Assembly: GCA_963785565.1 (NCBI GenBank)
Contig: CAWAVV010000013.1
Location: 434,001 to 498,000, forward strand
Source: AP-15 sp963785565
GTDB lineage: Bacteria; Pseudomonadota; Alphaproteobacteria; ATCC43930; CGMCC-115725
Reading direction: 5' to 3'
DNA length: 64,000 bases
The position numbers were made by a program, and so were the translations under genes. The notes under the pieces were generated by a model that worked only from the letters and a program-made list of their open reading frames with translations, ran no database searches and had not been told where the DNA came from. Of this stretch, positions 44,894 through 54,114 are shown one piece after another. Each line of letters begins with the position of its first letter. Within the stretch, counting starts at the first letter, position 1.

Positions 44894-45301
44894 TCAGCTC
44901 CCGCCGGCATCCGCATCTCCGCGCTGTTCCGGCGTCCACGGCTCGTAATCGGCGGTCGAGGGCGCGCGACGGCCGCCGCGCAGGATCGAGCCCGGCGGGC
45001 GATAAGCATGGGGCGTGCCGGTCATGTTCGGCAGGTGTTCCTTTTCCCACGGATGGCGGGTGCGCGATTCCGGCTGCGGCACCTCGTCGATCGTGTGGTG
45101 CAGCCATGCATGCCATTCCGAGGGCACCTTCGACCCTTCCGGCTCGCCGGCATAGATGACCCAGCGCTTTTCGCGGCTCGCCCGCCCGCCGCCGCGAGGC
45201 AAAGCCCGTCGCCCCTTCTCGCGGTAGTAGCGGTTGCCGAGGCTGTCGATCCCGACATAATCGCCGCGCAGCCAGGTCAACAAACGCGTGCCGAGGGTCA
45301 T
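44894..45301 (-). CDS. NADH:ubiquinone oxidoreductase accessory subunit, NDUFA12 family
   Basis: A 135-residue protein. ATG 45301 is chosen because the conserved start (TLGTRLLTWLRGDYVGIDSL) follows at once. The rest shows GNRYYREKG, EKRWVIYAGEPEGSKVPSEW, HAWLHHTIDEVP and HLPNMTGTPHAYRPPGS, all hallmarks of NDUFA12/B17.2. This accessory subunit of complex I is shared by mitochondria and Alphaproteobacteria, which makes it the best lineage marker in the window. Confidence 0.95.
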   Translation of the reverse strand: MTLGTRLLTWLRGDYVGIDSLGNRYYREKGRRALPRGGGRASREKRWVIYAGEPEGSKVPSEWHAWLHHTIDEVPQPESRTRHPWEKEHLPNMTGTPHAYRPPGSILRGGRRAPSTADYEPWTPEQRGDADAGGS

Positions 45302-45553
45302 CGCTCCATCCAGTGCCCGATGCCGCGGCCGGCTGGACCCCGCGGCCGCCGGTTTATCGCACCGCCCTCGCCCCGGCGGCAATAGCCGACTTAATGTTGC
45401 CGGCCCGCAACATATGGTGTGTTTCCGCGCATTCGCCCCAAAATAAATTGCCGGCCTTCGCCGAACGACCTAGATATAGTCGCCTAGGCAAGCCCAGTAG
45501 CTACATCTTGCTGCGAATCCCGCGGGCAGGAGACCAGGTTTCGGGGGGAAGGA

Positions 45554-48500
45554 ATGCATATCGCGCGGCGCTTTACCACGGCAGGCCAGGATCCCTATGG
45601 GTCGGTTCCGTTTCGGAATGCGACCAGCGAGATTCGCAATCCCGACGGTTCGGTCGTCTTCCAGGCCGAGGGAATCGAGGTGCCGGCCGAATGGAGCCAG
45701 GTCGCCTGCGACATCATCGCCCAGAAATATTTCCGCAAAGCCGGGGTGCCGGCGCGCCTGGCGCGGGTTGAGGAAGACGGGGTTCCGTCCTGGCTGTGGC
45801 GCAGCATGGCCGATGCCGCGGCGATGGCGGCATTGCCCGAGGACCAGCGCTACGGCGGCGAGACCGACGCCCGAGAGGTTTTCGACCGGATGGCCGGGAC
45901 CTGGACCTATTGGGGATGGAAGGGCGGCTATTTCGACACCGAGCAGGACGCCCGCGCCTTTTACGACGAGATCAGGCTGATGCTGGCGCGGCAGATGGGC
46001 GCCCCGAACTCGCCGCAATGGTTCAACACCGGGCTCTACTGGGCCTATGGCATCGACGGCCCGGCGCAGGGCCATTACTACGTCGATTACCGCAGTGGCG
46101 AGCTGACGGCCTCGGCCAGCGCCTATGAGCACCCGCAGCCGCATGCCTGCTTTATCCAGTCGTGTCGCCGACGATCTCGTCAACGAGGGCGGAATCATGG
46201 ATTTGTGGGTGCGCGAGGCGCGGATCTTCAAATACGGCTCGGGCTCGGGCTCGAATTTCTCGAAACTGCGCGGCGAGGGCGAGCGTCTGTCGGGTGGCGG
46301 GCGCTCATCGGGGCTGATGAGCTTTTTGCGCATCGGCGACCGCGCCGCGGGTGCGATCAAATCCGGCGGCACCACGCGCCGAGCCGCCAAGATGGTCATC
46401 GTCGACATCGACCACCCCGACATCGAGGCGTTTATCGACTGGAAGGTCGTCGAGGAGCAGAAGGTTGCTGCACTCGTCGCTGGCTCCAAGCTCGCCGCCC
46501 GGCATCTGAACTTGGTCATGGCCGCCTGTCATCAGCAGCCGGAGGGCGCCGCCAATTCCTGCGATCCGGCGCAGAACCCGGCATTGAAACGCGAGATCCG
46601 CGCCGCCCGGCACGCGCAAATCCCGGAAAACTGCATCCAGCGGGTGATCCAGTTCGCGCGTCAAGGCTTTACCGCGATCGACCTTCGCACTTACGACACC
46701 GATTGGGATTCAGAAGCGTATCTGACCGTCGCCGGACAGAATTCGAACAATTCGGTGCGGGTCTCGAACGAGTTCCTCGACCGCTTCGCCGCCGACGGCC
46801 CCTGGGAGCTGACCCGGCGCACCGACGGTAAGGTTGCCAAGACATTGCCGGCGCGCGAATTGTGGGACCGGATCGGACACGCCGCCTGGGCCTCGGCCGA
46901 TCCCGGCCTGCAATTCGACACCACGATCAACGACTGGCACACCTGCCCGGAGAGCGGCCGGATCAATGCCTCGAACCCGTGCTCGGAATACAATTTCCTC
47001 GACGACACCGCGTGCAACCTCGCCTCGCTGAACCTGATGGCGTTCCGCCGCGAGGACGCGAAAGAGGGAGGCGGCCCTGGGCCGGCCGTCGATGGAGAGC
47101 CCGGACGAGACGCCGGCCCAGGGCCGGCTGTCGACGGAATGCTTGGACGAGACGCCGGCTTCGATGGCGAGGCTTTTGCCCATGCGGTGCGGCTGTGGAC
47201 CCTAGTGCTCGAAATCTCGGTGATGATGGCGCAGTTCCCCTCGCCCGAGATCGCCCGCCGGTCGTTTGCATTCCGCACCCTCGGCCTCGGTTACGCCAAT
47301 CTCGGCGGCCTGTTGATGGGGATGGGCATCGCCTATGACAGCGCCGCCGGGCGCGCGCTCGGCGCGGCGATCACCGCGCTGTTGACCGGCGCCAGCTATG
47401 CCGCCTCGGCCGAGATGGCCGGCGATCCGGGATTAAAGCCGCGCGGCGCCTTTCCGGGCTTTGCGCTGAACCGCGCGGCGATGCTGCGTGTCGTGCGCAA
47501 CCACTGCCGCGCCAGTCATGGCGAGAGCCCGGGCTATGAAGGGCTGGCGATCCTGCCGGTTCCGCTCGACGCCGCGAATTGCCCCGACCCGCAGCTGGTC
47601 GCGGCGGCGCGCAGGAGCTGGGACACGGCGCTGGCGCTCGGCGAGAAGCACGGCTTCCGCAATGCCCAGGCGACGGTCATCGCGCCGACCGGCACGATCG
47701 GCCTGGTCATGGATTGCGACACGACCGGGATCGAGCCCGATTTCGCGCTGGTTAAATTCAAGAAGCTCGCCGGCGGCGGCTATTTCAAGATCATCAACCG
47801 CGCGGTGCCGCAGGCGCTCGTCGGCGCTCGGCTATGACGCCGCCGAGATCGCCGCGATCGAGCGCTATGCGCTGGGCCACGGCACCTTGGCTGGCGCGCC
47901 CGCGATCAACCATCAGAGCCTGCGGTCCAAGGGGTTCGACGAGCGCGCTCTGGCCGCGGCCGAAGCTGCGCTCGCCACCGCTTTCGACATCAAATTCGCG
48001 TTCAACAAATGGACCCTGGGCGAAGCCTTCTGCACCGAGCGTCTCGGCATCGCCCCGGCCGCACTGGGCGACCCAGGTTTCGATCTGCTGGCCTCGCTCG
48101 GCTTCAGCCGGGCCGAGATCGACACCGCCAATACCTGGTGCTGCGGGGCGATGACCCTCGAAGGCGCGCCGCACCTGAAACCCGAGCATCTGCCGGTGTT
48201 CGATTGCGCCAGCCCGTGCGGGCGCACCGGCACCCGCGCATTGTCGGCCGAAAGCCATATCCGGATGATGGCGGCGGCGCAGCCCTTTATCTCAGGGGCG
48301 ATCTCGAAGACCATCAACATGCCGAACGCGGCGACGGTCGAGGACTGCAAGGCCGCCTACCTGCTGTCGTGGCGGCTCGGCTTGAAGGCGACCGCGCTTT
48401 ATCGCGACGGCTCGAAACTGTCGCAGCCCTTGGCCGCGAGCCTGCTGGGCGCCGACGAGGAGGCCGAAGACCGTGCCGCCGAGCTATTCGCGCAATCGCC

Positions 48501-49377
48501 GGCCCAGCGCGCCCCGCTGGTCGCCGAGCGCATCGTCGAGCGGGTTGTCGAGCGGGTTGTCGAACGCGTCGTGCAGCGCGGCGAGCGCCGCCGCCTGCCC
48601 AACCGGCGCAAGGGCTACACGCAAAAGGCCACGGTCGGCGGCCACAAAGTCTATCTGCGCACCGGCGAGCACGAGGACGGCCGGCTCGCCGAGCTCTTTA
48701 TCGACATGCACAAGGAGGGCTCGGCCTTTCGCTCGCTGATGCACAATTTCGCGATCTCGATCTCGATGGGGCTGCAATACGGCGTGCCGCTCGAGGAGTT
48801 CGTCGAGAGCTTTACGTTCAGCCGGTTCGAGCCGTCGGGGATCGTCGAAGGCAACGACACGATCAAGATGGCGACTTCGATCCTCGACTACATTTTCCGC
48901 GAATTGGCGATCTCCTATCTGGGCCGCGGCGACCTCGCCCATGCCGAGCCCGACGACCTGTTGCCCGACGCGGTCGGCAAAGGCGAAGCGCAATCGACCC
49001 TGCGCGACCCCGGCGGCGACGATCAACCGGAGGTTGCCCATGCATCCGGACTGTGGCCGGCCGAGGAACTCAGCTTCATGCAGCGCATGACCTCGAACGG
49101 CTTCGTCCGCAACAAGCTGACCGTATTGCACGGCGGCGCCGGCCGAGCCCCCACCGGAACGGCATTGGCCGCGGCTGACGGCGCCTTCTCTCCAGCGATC
49201 CCGGTCTACGCCAGCGACGACCACACCACCCTGTCACTGCGCCTCGAACGCATCCGCGCCGCCCGCATCAAAGGCTACGAAGGCGACAGCTGTGAGGAAT
49301 GCGGCAACTTCACATTGATTAGGAATGGTACATGCTTGAAATGTGATACTTGTGGATCCACTTCAGGTTGTAGTTAA
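45554..49377 (+). CDS. nrdJ: B12-dependent (class II) ribonucleotide reductase NrdJ, two frame shifts
   Basis: About 1,273 residues when read across two shifts. ATG 45554 follows GGGGGGAAGGA. The frame changes near 46163 (PHACFIQS to VADDLVNEGGIMDLW) and near 47820 (IINRAVPQAL to ALGYDAAEIAAIE), each equal to one extra base. Class II signs: NSPQWFNTGLYWAYG, FKYGSGSGSNFSKLRG, NPCSEYNFLDDTACNLASLN with the active-site Cys and Glu, ATVIAPTGTIGLVMDCDT, and a Cys-rich zinc-type tail (CEECGNFTLI, CLKCDTCGSTSGCS). It reduces ribonucleotides with adenosylcobalamin. Odd points: a 42-base in-frame duplication at 47073-47156 and a last ~65 bases that are AT-rich, unlike the rest. Confidence 0.93.
47073..47156 (+). 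repeat. 42-base tandem repeat inside nrdJ
   Basis: Two in-frame units encode GPGPAVDGEPGRDA and GPGPAVDGMLGRDA, a Gly/Pro/Asp-rich insert between LNLMAFRRED and DGEAFAHAVRLW. The insert keeps the frame, so the enzyme may tolerate it as a surface loop. The GC-rich DNA (GGGCCGGC, GACGAGACGCCGGC) looks like a small repetitive element captured by the gene. Confidence 0.7.
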
Positions 49378-49440
49378 TCACATGTGCGACCCTCAAAGAG
49401 GATGAAGTTGGTTTCGTTGGATCGGCGAAAGGTTTTTCGA

Positions 49441-50682
49441 ATGAACCAGTTGCCTAAAGAGGCCAGGCATGAGGTCCTGCTCGACCCCCTCGACACGTTG
49501 CTAGCGGACGTCGCGATCCGGATTCAGTTGTCGGCGACTGATTACGGCAAGGCACAGTCGCGAAACCGAGTGATCAATGATCATCTAGAGCGTGAAAGTA
49601 GTCCGCTGCGTGGGCGGGTGAAGCTGCTTTATCCCCAGGGCTCGATGGCAATCGGGGCCACGATCGCTTCGCGCCTGCGCACGGACGAGTTCGACATTGA
49701 TGCAATGGCCGAGCTGGCGATCCCCGCCGACACGTCCGCTCAAGTCGCATTAGACCTATTGTTCCGTAGCGTGCGAGGAGAACCCGGCTCCCGCTACTAT
49801 GACATGGTTGAGCGCCGTACACGCTGCGTGACGATTCATTATGCGGATCGCATGCATATCGACGTGACACCCTCTGTGCTCCGGCTCGGCGAGTCTGCCA
49901 GAACTAGCGTCTTATTCCATCACAAGCCCGATGACCCACGTGAGCCGACGTATCGATTGCTTGGGAACCCTTGGGGTTTCGCGGCGTGGTTCAAGGAACA
50001 GACCCCACAGGATCACGCGTTCGCGGCGGTATTCGCAAAGAGGGCGGCAATTTGGGAAAGCGAGGTGCTCGCAAAGCGAGTCGACGCGGTGCCAGTACCA
50101 GCTCAGGAGGGCGCACTGGAGAAGGCCAAGGCGGTGATCGTCCTCCAGTTGCTGAAGCGGTGGCGGAATGTCCAATACGACCGCCGAAACGGTCGGCGCC
50201 CGCCCTCGGTCATGATGTCCAAGCTGGTGGCCGATGCAGCGAACCACACGGAGACGATTTTCCAGGAGCTCGAGATCCAGGCTCGCCATATGCGTCAGGT
50301 GATTGGTGCGGCGCACGACACCCGGCAAAAGGTGAACGTAATAAACCCGCGTTGTGAAAGTGACATCCTGACCGACCGTTGGCCCACGTCGCTCGATGAG
50401 CAGGAACTATTTGTGCGCGATATTGACCGATTGATAGCTAAATTAAAGGAACTGCCGAGGAGCGACCTCGGGAGAATGCGCGGGATCTTGACCGAGCTGT
50501 TTGGTGAGAACCCTACGGGCCCAGTGTTCGAGAGCTATAACCGGCAGCTCGGCGAAAGCATCGCATCCGGTCGCAGTATGTATCTTCCCGGCAGCGGGCG
50601 TGTCCTAGCCGCAAGCGCTGCTACGCCAGCGCAGGCCGTTGCGACTCCGACGCACACGTTCTTCGGTCGCCCGCGCGAATGA
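49441..50682 (+). CDS. CBASS CD-NTase (cGAS/DncV-like nucleotidyltransferase)
   Basis: A 413-residue enzyme (ATG 49441; in-frame ATG 49402 and GTG 49384 also possible, but the region before 49441 lacks conserved look). The pol-beta-type active site is complete: PQGSMAIGATI with Gly67-Ser68, EFDIDAM with Asp85 and Asp87, and MHIDVTPSV with Asp141. The helical C-domain (KAKAVIVLQLLKRWRNVQYD) follows. On phage infection such enzymes make cyclic di- or trinucleotides that activate an effector. The two following genes, an E2-like protein and a patatin-like phospholipase, complete a type II-short-like CBASS. The product nucleotide cannot be told from sequence. Codon use is less GC-biased than in neighbours. 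Confidence 0.88.
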   Translation: MNQLPKEARHEVLLDPLDTLLADVAIRIQLSATDYGKAQSRNRVINDHLERESSPLRGRVKLLYPQGSMAIGATIASRLRTDEFDIDAMAELAIPADTSAQVALDLLFRSVRGEPGSRYYDMVERRTRCVTIHYADRMHIDVTPSVLRLGESARTSVLFHHKPDDPREPTYRLLGNPWGFAAWFKEQTPQDHAFAAVFAKRAAIWESEVLAKRVDAVPVPAQEGALEKAKAVIVLQLLKRWRNVQYDRRNGRRPPSVMMSKLVADAANHTETIFQELEIQARHMRQVIGAAHDTRQKVNVINPRCESDILTDRWPTSLDEQELFVRDIDRLIAKLKELPRSDLGRMRGILTELFGENPTGPVFESYNRQLGESIASGRSMYLPGSGRVLAASAATPAQAVATPTHTFFGRPRE

Positions 50683-51374
50683 CCGGGCTCACGATGGCAG
50701 ACCAGATCGCGCGTATGTGCGATCGGTTCCCGGATTTCCGCCATACGGAGCACTGTCGGTGGTGGACAACCTGGATTGGTCCGGTCAGGCCGTTGCATGG
50801 CGTCTATACGATCAGACTACAATACATACGCCGCTATTGGCTCGGCGAGCTGGAGATCATCAATGGGTATACCCCGCAAGTCACGGTGGTGGAGCCGGCG
50901 CTGAACCTGGAGCATCCCAGCACAAGGAAGTCGGTGCCGCACGTGTATTGGCTGGAGCACTCTCCCGAGCGCTCAACTCTGTGTCTTTATGATCCCGCAA
51001 CGTCGCAATGGTCACCAGATGACTTCATCGCCGATACGATCGTGCCCTGGGCATGCGAATGGCTAGCCTGCTACGAGGGGTGGCTGGCAACCGGCGAATG
51101 GAGCGGCGGTGGCCGTCACCCGCAGCGGCGGCAGAACAGCATATTCCCGGTGACAGACCCCCCGAAATTCGATCCGCCGGATCACGGACAACGCGGCGCG
51201 TTCCGTTGGATTGGGATGAAGATCGGAACTTTCGGATCCTTGCCATTGATGGCGGCGGCATCCGCGGGATCTTCCCGGCCGCTGTCTTGGCAGGATTGGA
51301 AGAACGCTGCCTCGGCGGTCGATCAATTGCGGGATATTTTGATCTCATCGCCGGCACCTCTACCGGTGGTATAA
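50679..51374 (+). CDS. CBASS E2-like protein (Cap2-type E2 domain)
   Basis: Overlaps the CD-NTase stop by four bases (ATGA). The first ~145 residues form the conserved unit: RWWTTWIGPVRPLHGVYTIR, PQVTVVEPALNL, HVYWLEHSPERSTLCLYDPA with candidate catalytic Cys102, then ACEWLACYEGWLATGEWSGG. This matches the stand-alone E2-like proteins of short type II CBASS, which join the CD-NTase to a target by a ubiquitin-like chemistry. After about 51117 the frame reads into the start of the effector (PPKFDPPDHGQRGAFRW) and stops at 51374; the true stop is probably a TGA at 51151-51153 in another frame, so the C-terminus is uncertain. Confidence 0.75.
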   Translation: MTGLTMADQIARMCDRFPDFRHTEHCRWWTTWIGPVRPLHGVYTIRLQYIRRYWLGELEIINGYTPQVTVVEPALNLEHPSTRKSVPHVYWLEHSPERSTLCLYDPATSQWSPDDFIADTIVPWACEWLACYEGWLATGEWSGGGRHPQRRQNSIFPVTDPPKFDPPDHGQRGAFRWIGMKIGTFGSLPLMAAASAGSSRPLSWQDWKNAASAVDQLRDILISSPAPLPVV

Positions 51375-52219
51375 TTGCCCTCGGTCTCGCGGCAGGTCTC
51401 ACGGCTGATGACCTACGACGGTTGTATGTGGAACGTGGCAATGAAATCTTCCCACTATGCGGGTCCAGACTTATCGGTCGTATGGGCCGGAGATTGAATG
51501 CATGGCGGCGGCTACTCCGCTACAGCTATGATCAGGAGGCGCTCGCCCAGGTGCTGGAGGAGCGTCTCGGCGAAGTGGAGCTCGGCGCAGCACGGACCCG
51601 TCTTTGCATTCCATCGTTTGAGGGTGTAAATGGCGAGGTGTACATATTTAAGACTCCGCATCACCCGGATTTTCGCAAGGATCTGCATGAGCGGATGGTG
51701 AAGATCGCCTTGGCAACGTCCGCCGCGCCAACTTACTATCGGCCGTTGTGTGACGCCGGCTACACCTTTGTTGACGGCGGCGTTTGGGCAAACAATCCTG
51801 TCATGATCGCTTTAACGGAAGCGTTAACCTCCTTCCGCCTTAATCGCGCGCAATTGCAGATCCTGAGCATTGGTTGCGGCGACGACCCTTACAGCGTTAC
51901 GGGCAAAAAGATCTCGCGTGGCGGGATGTGGTATTGGCGCGATATCATCAATGCTGCCATGCGATTGCAGTCGCAGAATGCGCTCGGCCAAGCCAATTTG
52001 CTGATTGGACCGGAACGGTTGGTTCGAGTTGACATCCCGAAGGAGGTTCCAAAGATCGAGCTCGATGACTGGCAAGCGGCAGTCGCGCTTTTGCAAGTAC
52101 CAGCGATTGCCACTGTCACATCGACCGGAGATCGGATCGCCTCGATTTTTCTAATGGAACCGGCTGCACCGTACGTTCCAATCGTTACTTTCGATGGGGA
52201 ACAGCCCGCGGCGTTGTAG
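51150..52219 (+). CDS. CBASS effector: patatin-like phospholipase (CapV type), probable frame shift near 51210
   Basis: The patatin domain is complete in one frame from about 51212: oxyanion loop FRILAIDGGGIRGIF, nucleophile elbow GTSTGG (Ser codon 51359), GNEIFPLCG and the catalytic Asp in FVDGGVWANNP (codon 51773). The natural N-terminus seems to lie in the preceding frame from GTG 51150 (TDPPKFDPPDHGQRGAFRW), joined by a small net +2 (or -1) change at a TTGGATTGGG near-duplication. If the gene really starts in the patatin frame, the first start is at 51053. It should degrade membrane phospholipids when bound by the cyclic nucleotide, killing the infected cell. It ends the CBASS operon. Confidence 0.85.
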
Positions 52220-52225
52220 TAGAGC

Positions 52226-52340
52226 GCGTAGGATGGGCTGAGCGTTTAGCGAAGCAAGCGTAGGATGGGCTGAGCCTCGCAAATCCCATCATTGCCAGCA
52301 CGTAGCACGTAGGATGGGCTGAGCGTCGCGAAGCCCATCA
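52226..52340. repeat. three REP copies downstream of the CBASS operon
   Basis: The core GTAGGATGGGCTGAGC occurs three times in direct orientation (from about 52228, 52260 and 52309). The third forms a hairpin, GATGGGCT with AGCCCATC; the second forms an imperfect one. An inverted fourth copy lies at 56412-56446 beside a RAYT gene. These are REP-type repeats of the RAYT system. Confidence 0.75.
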
Positions 52341-52374
52341 TACCGGGTCCGGGTCTGAACGATGGTTTCGCCTT

Positions 52375-54056
52375 GAGGCTGGGCAAGAAACTCATGCAGC
52401 CGCTACTGCGGAAGGACCAGGCCCATTGGTGCAATTGGGCGGGTTAGGCGGGAGCCCCCGATCCCAGCGGCCAGCCTAAGGAAAGAAAGAGCGAACGAAC
52501 GAGCGAGACACAGAACAGCCAATAGTAGCCACAAAAACAGCGCCATCCAGCGTTGCAGGCCGAGGATGCGCAGCACCCGGCTGAAGTTGTAGCACAACGC
52601 CATCAGGTTCCATTCGCCGCACACCTTGGCGAACCCGCGCACCAGGAAGTGGCGATACCCGGCACGGCATTTGAGCGTGCCGAACGGGTGCTCAGCCAAG
52701 GCTTTGCGGCGGCGCATCATCGCCTCGCCATGCTGCTCGAAGCGCGCCCGATGCCGCTCGACGACGTCCTCGTGAACCCAGCGCTCGATCTCGCGCCGCG
52801 TGCCGTTGCGCGAGAGGCATCGCCCGCGCAACGGGCAGGCCCGGCAAACCGATCGCCGGCTGGCATAGCGGAGCGCCATCTTGCCGGTGGCTTGCCGCCT
52901 CAGACTGCGCATCGGCCGCAGCTCGGCGCCACCCGGACAGCGATACCGGTCAGCCGCGGCGTCGTATTGGAAGTCTCCCAGGCCGAACCGGCCTTGCGCC
53001 TTCAGCCGGTGGCTGCGATCGGGTGGCGGCACATAGGCGGTAATCGCCTCCTCTTCGCACGCCTTCAGCGTCTCGCCGTTGTAGTAGCCGCTGTCGGCGA
53101 CGACGGTCAGCGCGGCGGCGCCGAGGGCTTCTTTGGCTGCCGCCGCCATCGCGTGCAGCTGGCCGGTGTCGTTGCCGTCGTTGACCACAGCACTGGCGAC
53201 GATCAGCTTGTACTTGTCGTCGACCGCGATTTGCACATTGTAACCGGCCACGATTTGCCCGTGTTTGGAGAGCAGCCGAGCGTCCGGGTCAGTGCGCGAG
53301 AGCTGGCCATCGCCACTGTGCTGCAGATCGGCCAGATCGGCTTTGGCCGCCGCCCGGCGCTCACGCAAGCCTATCAGCCGCTGCGTCATCTCTTGTGCCG
53401 AAGGCGCCGGCGGCGCTGCGGCGCTCGCCTCCTCGGCCCTGTCGTTGGCGTCGAGTGCTGCGGCGTACTCGGCGATGCTGCGGTCCAAGGCCGCCATCTG
53501 CTCGTCCAGTCGCTTCTCGGTCAGGATGCTCGCCTTGCTGGCGTCGCCGTGGAAGAACGCGCCATCGATCGCCACCAACGCGCCGCCCAGCAAGTCCAGG
53601 CGGCGCGCCAAGCGCACAAACTCCCGGTTGACCGCCTGCAGCCCGGCGGCGTTGTTCTTGCGGAAATCGGCGATCGTGCGATAGCCGGGCGTCAATCCCC
53701 GCAACAGCCACATCACCTCGACATTGCGCCGCGTCTCGCGCGCCAGCCGGCGCGAGGAGCGCACCTGGTTGAGATAGCCGTAAAGATACAGCTTCAACAG
53801 ATCGCCCGGAGCATAGGGCGGCTGGCCGGCGCCGCCGTCCGAGCCGACATCGCAGAACTCCAGCCCCATCAGGTCGAGCGAATCGACGTAGGCATCGATC
53901 GTCCGCACCGGATTGTCGCGATCGACATAGTCCTCCAGACACGGCGGCAACAGGCTCACCTGCTCCCGGCTGTGGCCGATCTTGTAGGTACGGTTTGTCA
54001 TACCACAAATTGTATACCCGGCAGCCCGCCAGGGATGGCGTTTCTTGCCCAGCCTC
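52375..54056 (-). mobile_element. IS1182-family insertion sequence, copy 1
   Basis: A 1,682-base element bounded by perfect 17-base inverted repeats, GAGGCTGGGCAAGAAAC. It encodes one transposase on the minus strand. It is separated by 58 bases from a second copy in the same orientation. No clear target duplication was found on either side. Confidence 0.85.
52403..54001 (-). CDS. IS1182-family transposase, copy 1
   Basis: A 532-residue DDE transposase. The DUF772-type N-terminus (SLLPPCLEDYVDRDNPVRTI, PYAPGDLLKLYLYGYLNQVR), the RDD-like core (ALVAIDGAFFHGDASK; HGQIVAGYNVQIAVDDKYKL; TVVADSGYYNGETLKACEE), the Cys-rich insert (CRACPLRGRCLSRNGTRREI) and the terminal RRKALAEHPFGTLKCRAGYR identify IS1182. 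It appears intact. It differs from copy 2 by Leu for Pro in FLW-LLAVL near the C-terminus. Confidence 0.93.
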   Translation of the reverse strand: MTNRTYKIGHSREQVSLLPPCLEDYVDRDNPVRTIDAYVDSLDLMGLEFCDVGSDGGAGQPPYAPGDLLKLYLYGYLNQVRSSRRLARETRRNVEVMWLLRGLTPGYRTIADFRKNNAAGLQAVNREFVRLARRLDLLGGALVAIDGAFFHGDASKASILTEKRLDEQMAALDRSIAEYAAALDANDRAEEASAAAPPAPSAQEMTQRLIGLRERRAAAKADLADLQHSGDGQLSRTDPDARLLSKHGQIVAGYNVQIAVDDKYKLIVASAVVNDGNDTGQLHAMAAAAKEALGAAALTVVADSGYYNGETLKACEEEAITAYVPPPDRSHRLKAQGRFGLGDFQYDAAADRYRCPGGAELRPMRSLRRQATGKMALRYASRRSVCRACPLRGRCLSRNGTRREIERWVHEDVVERHRARFEQHGEAMMRRRKALAEHPFGTLKCRAGYRHFLVRGFAKVCGEWNLMALCYNFSRVLRILGLQRWMALFLWLLLAVLCLARSFALSFLRLAAGIGGSRLTRPIAPMGLVLPQ

Positions 54057-54114
54057 GAAGCGTAATCCGCCGCCGCTAATCTCGCCGAAACGAGGGGGTG
54101 GCGGAATGCGCTGC

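Noticed and set aside
46150..47830. Programmed frameshifting in nrdJ
   Set aside because: Neither site has a slippery heptamer or an obvious stimulatory structure, and similar shifts occur in unrelated genes of the window, so sequence error is more likely.
52226..52340. Three spaced direct repeats as a possible CRISPR array
   Set aside because: The units are palindromic REP hairpins with irregular 30-50 base spacing, an inverted copy by a RAYT gene, and no cas genes.
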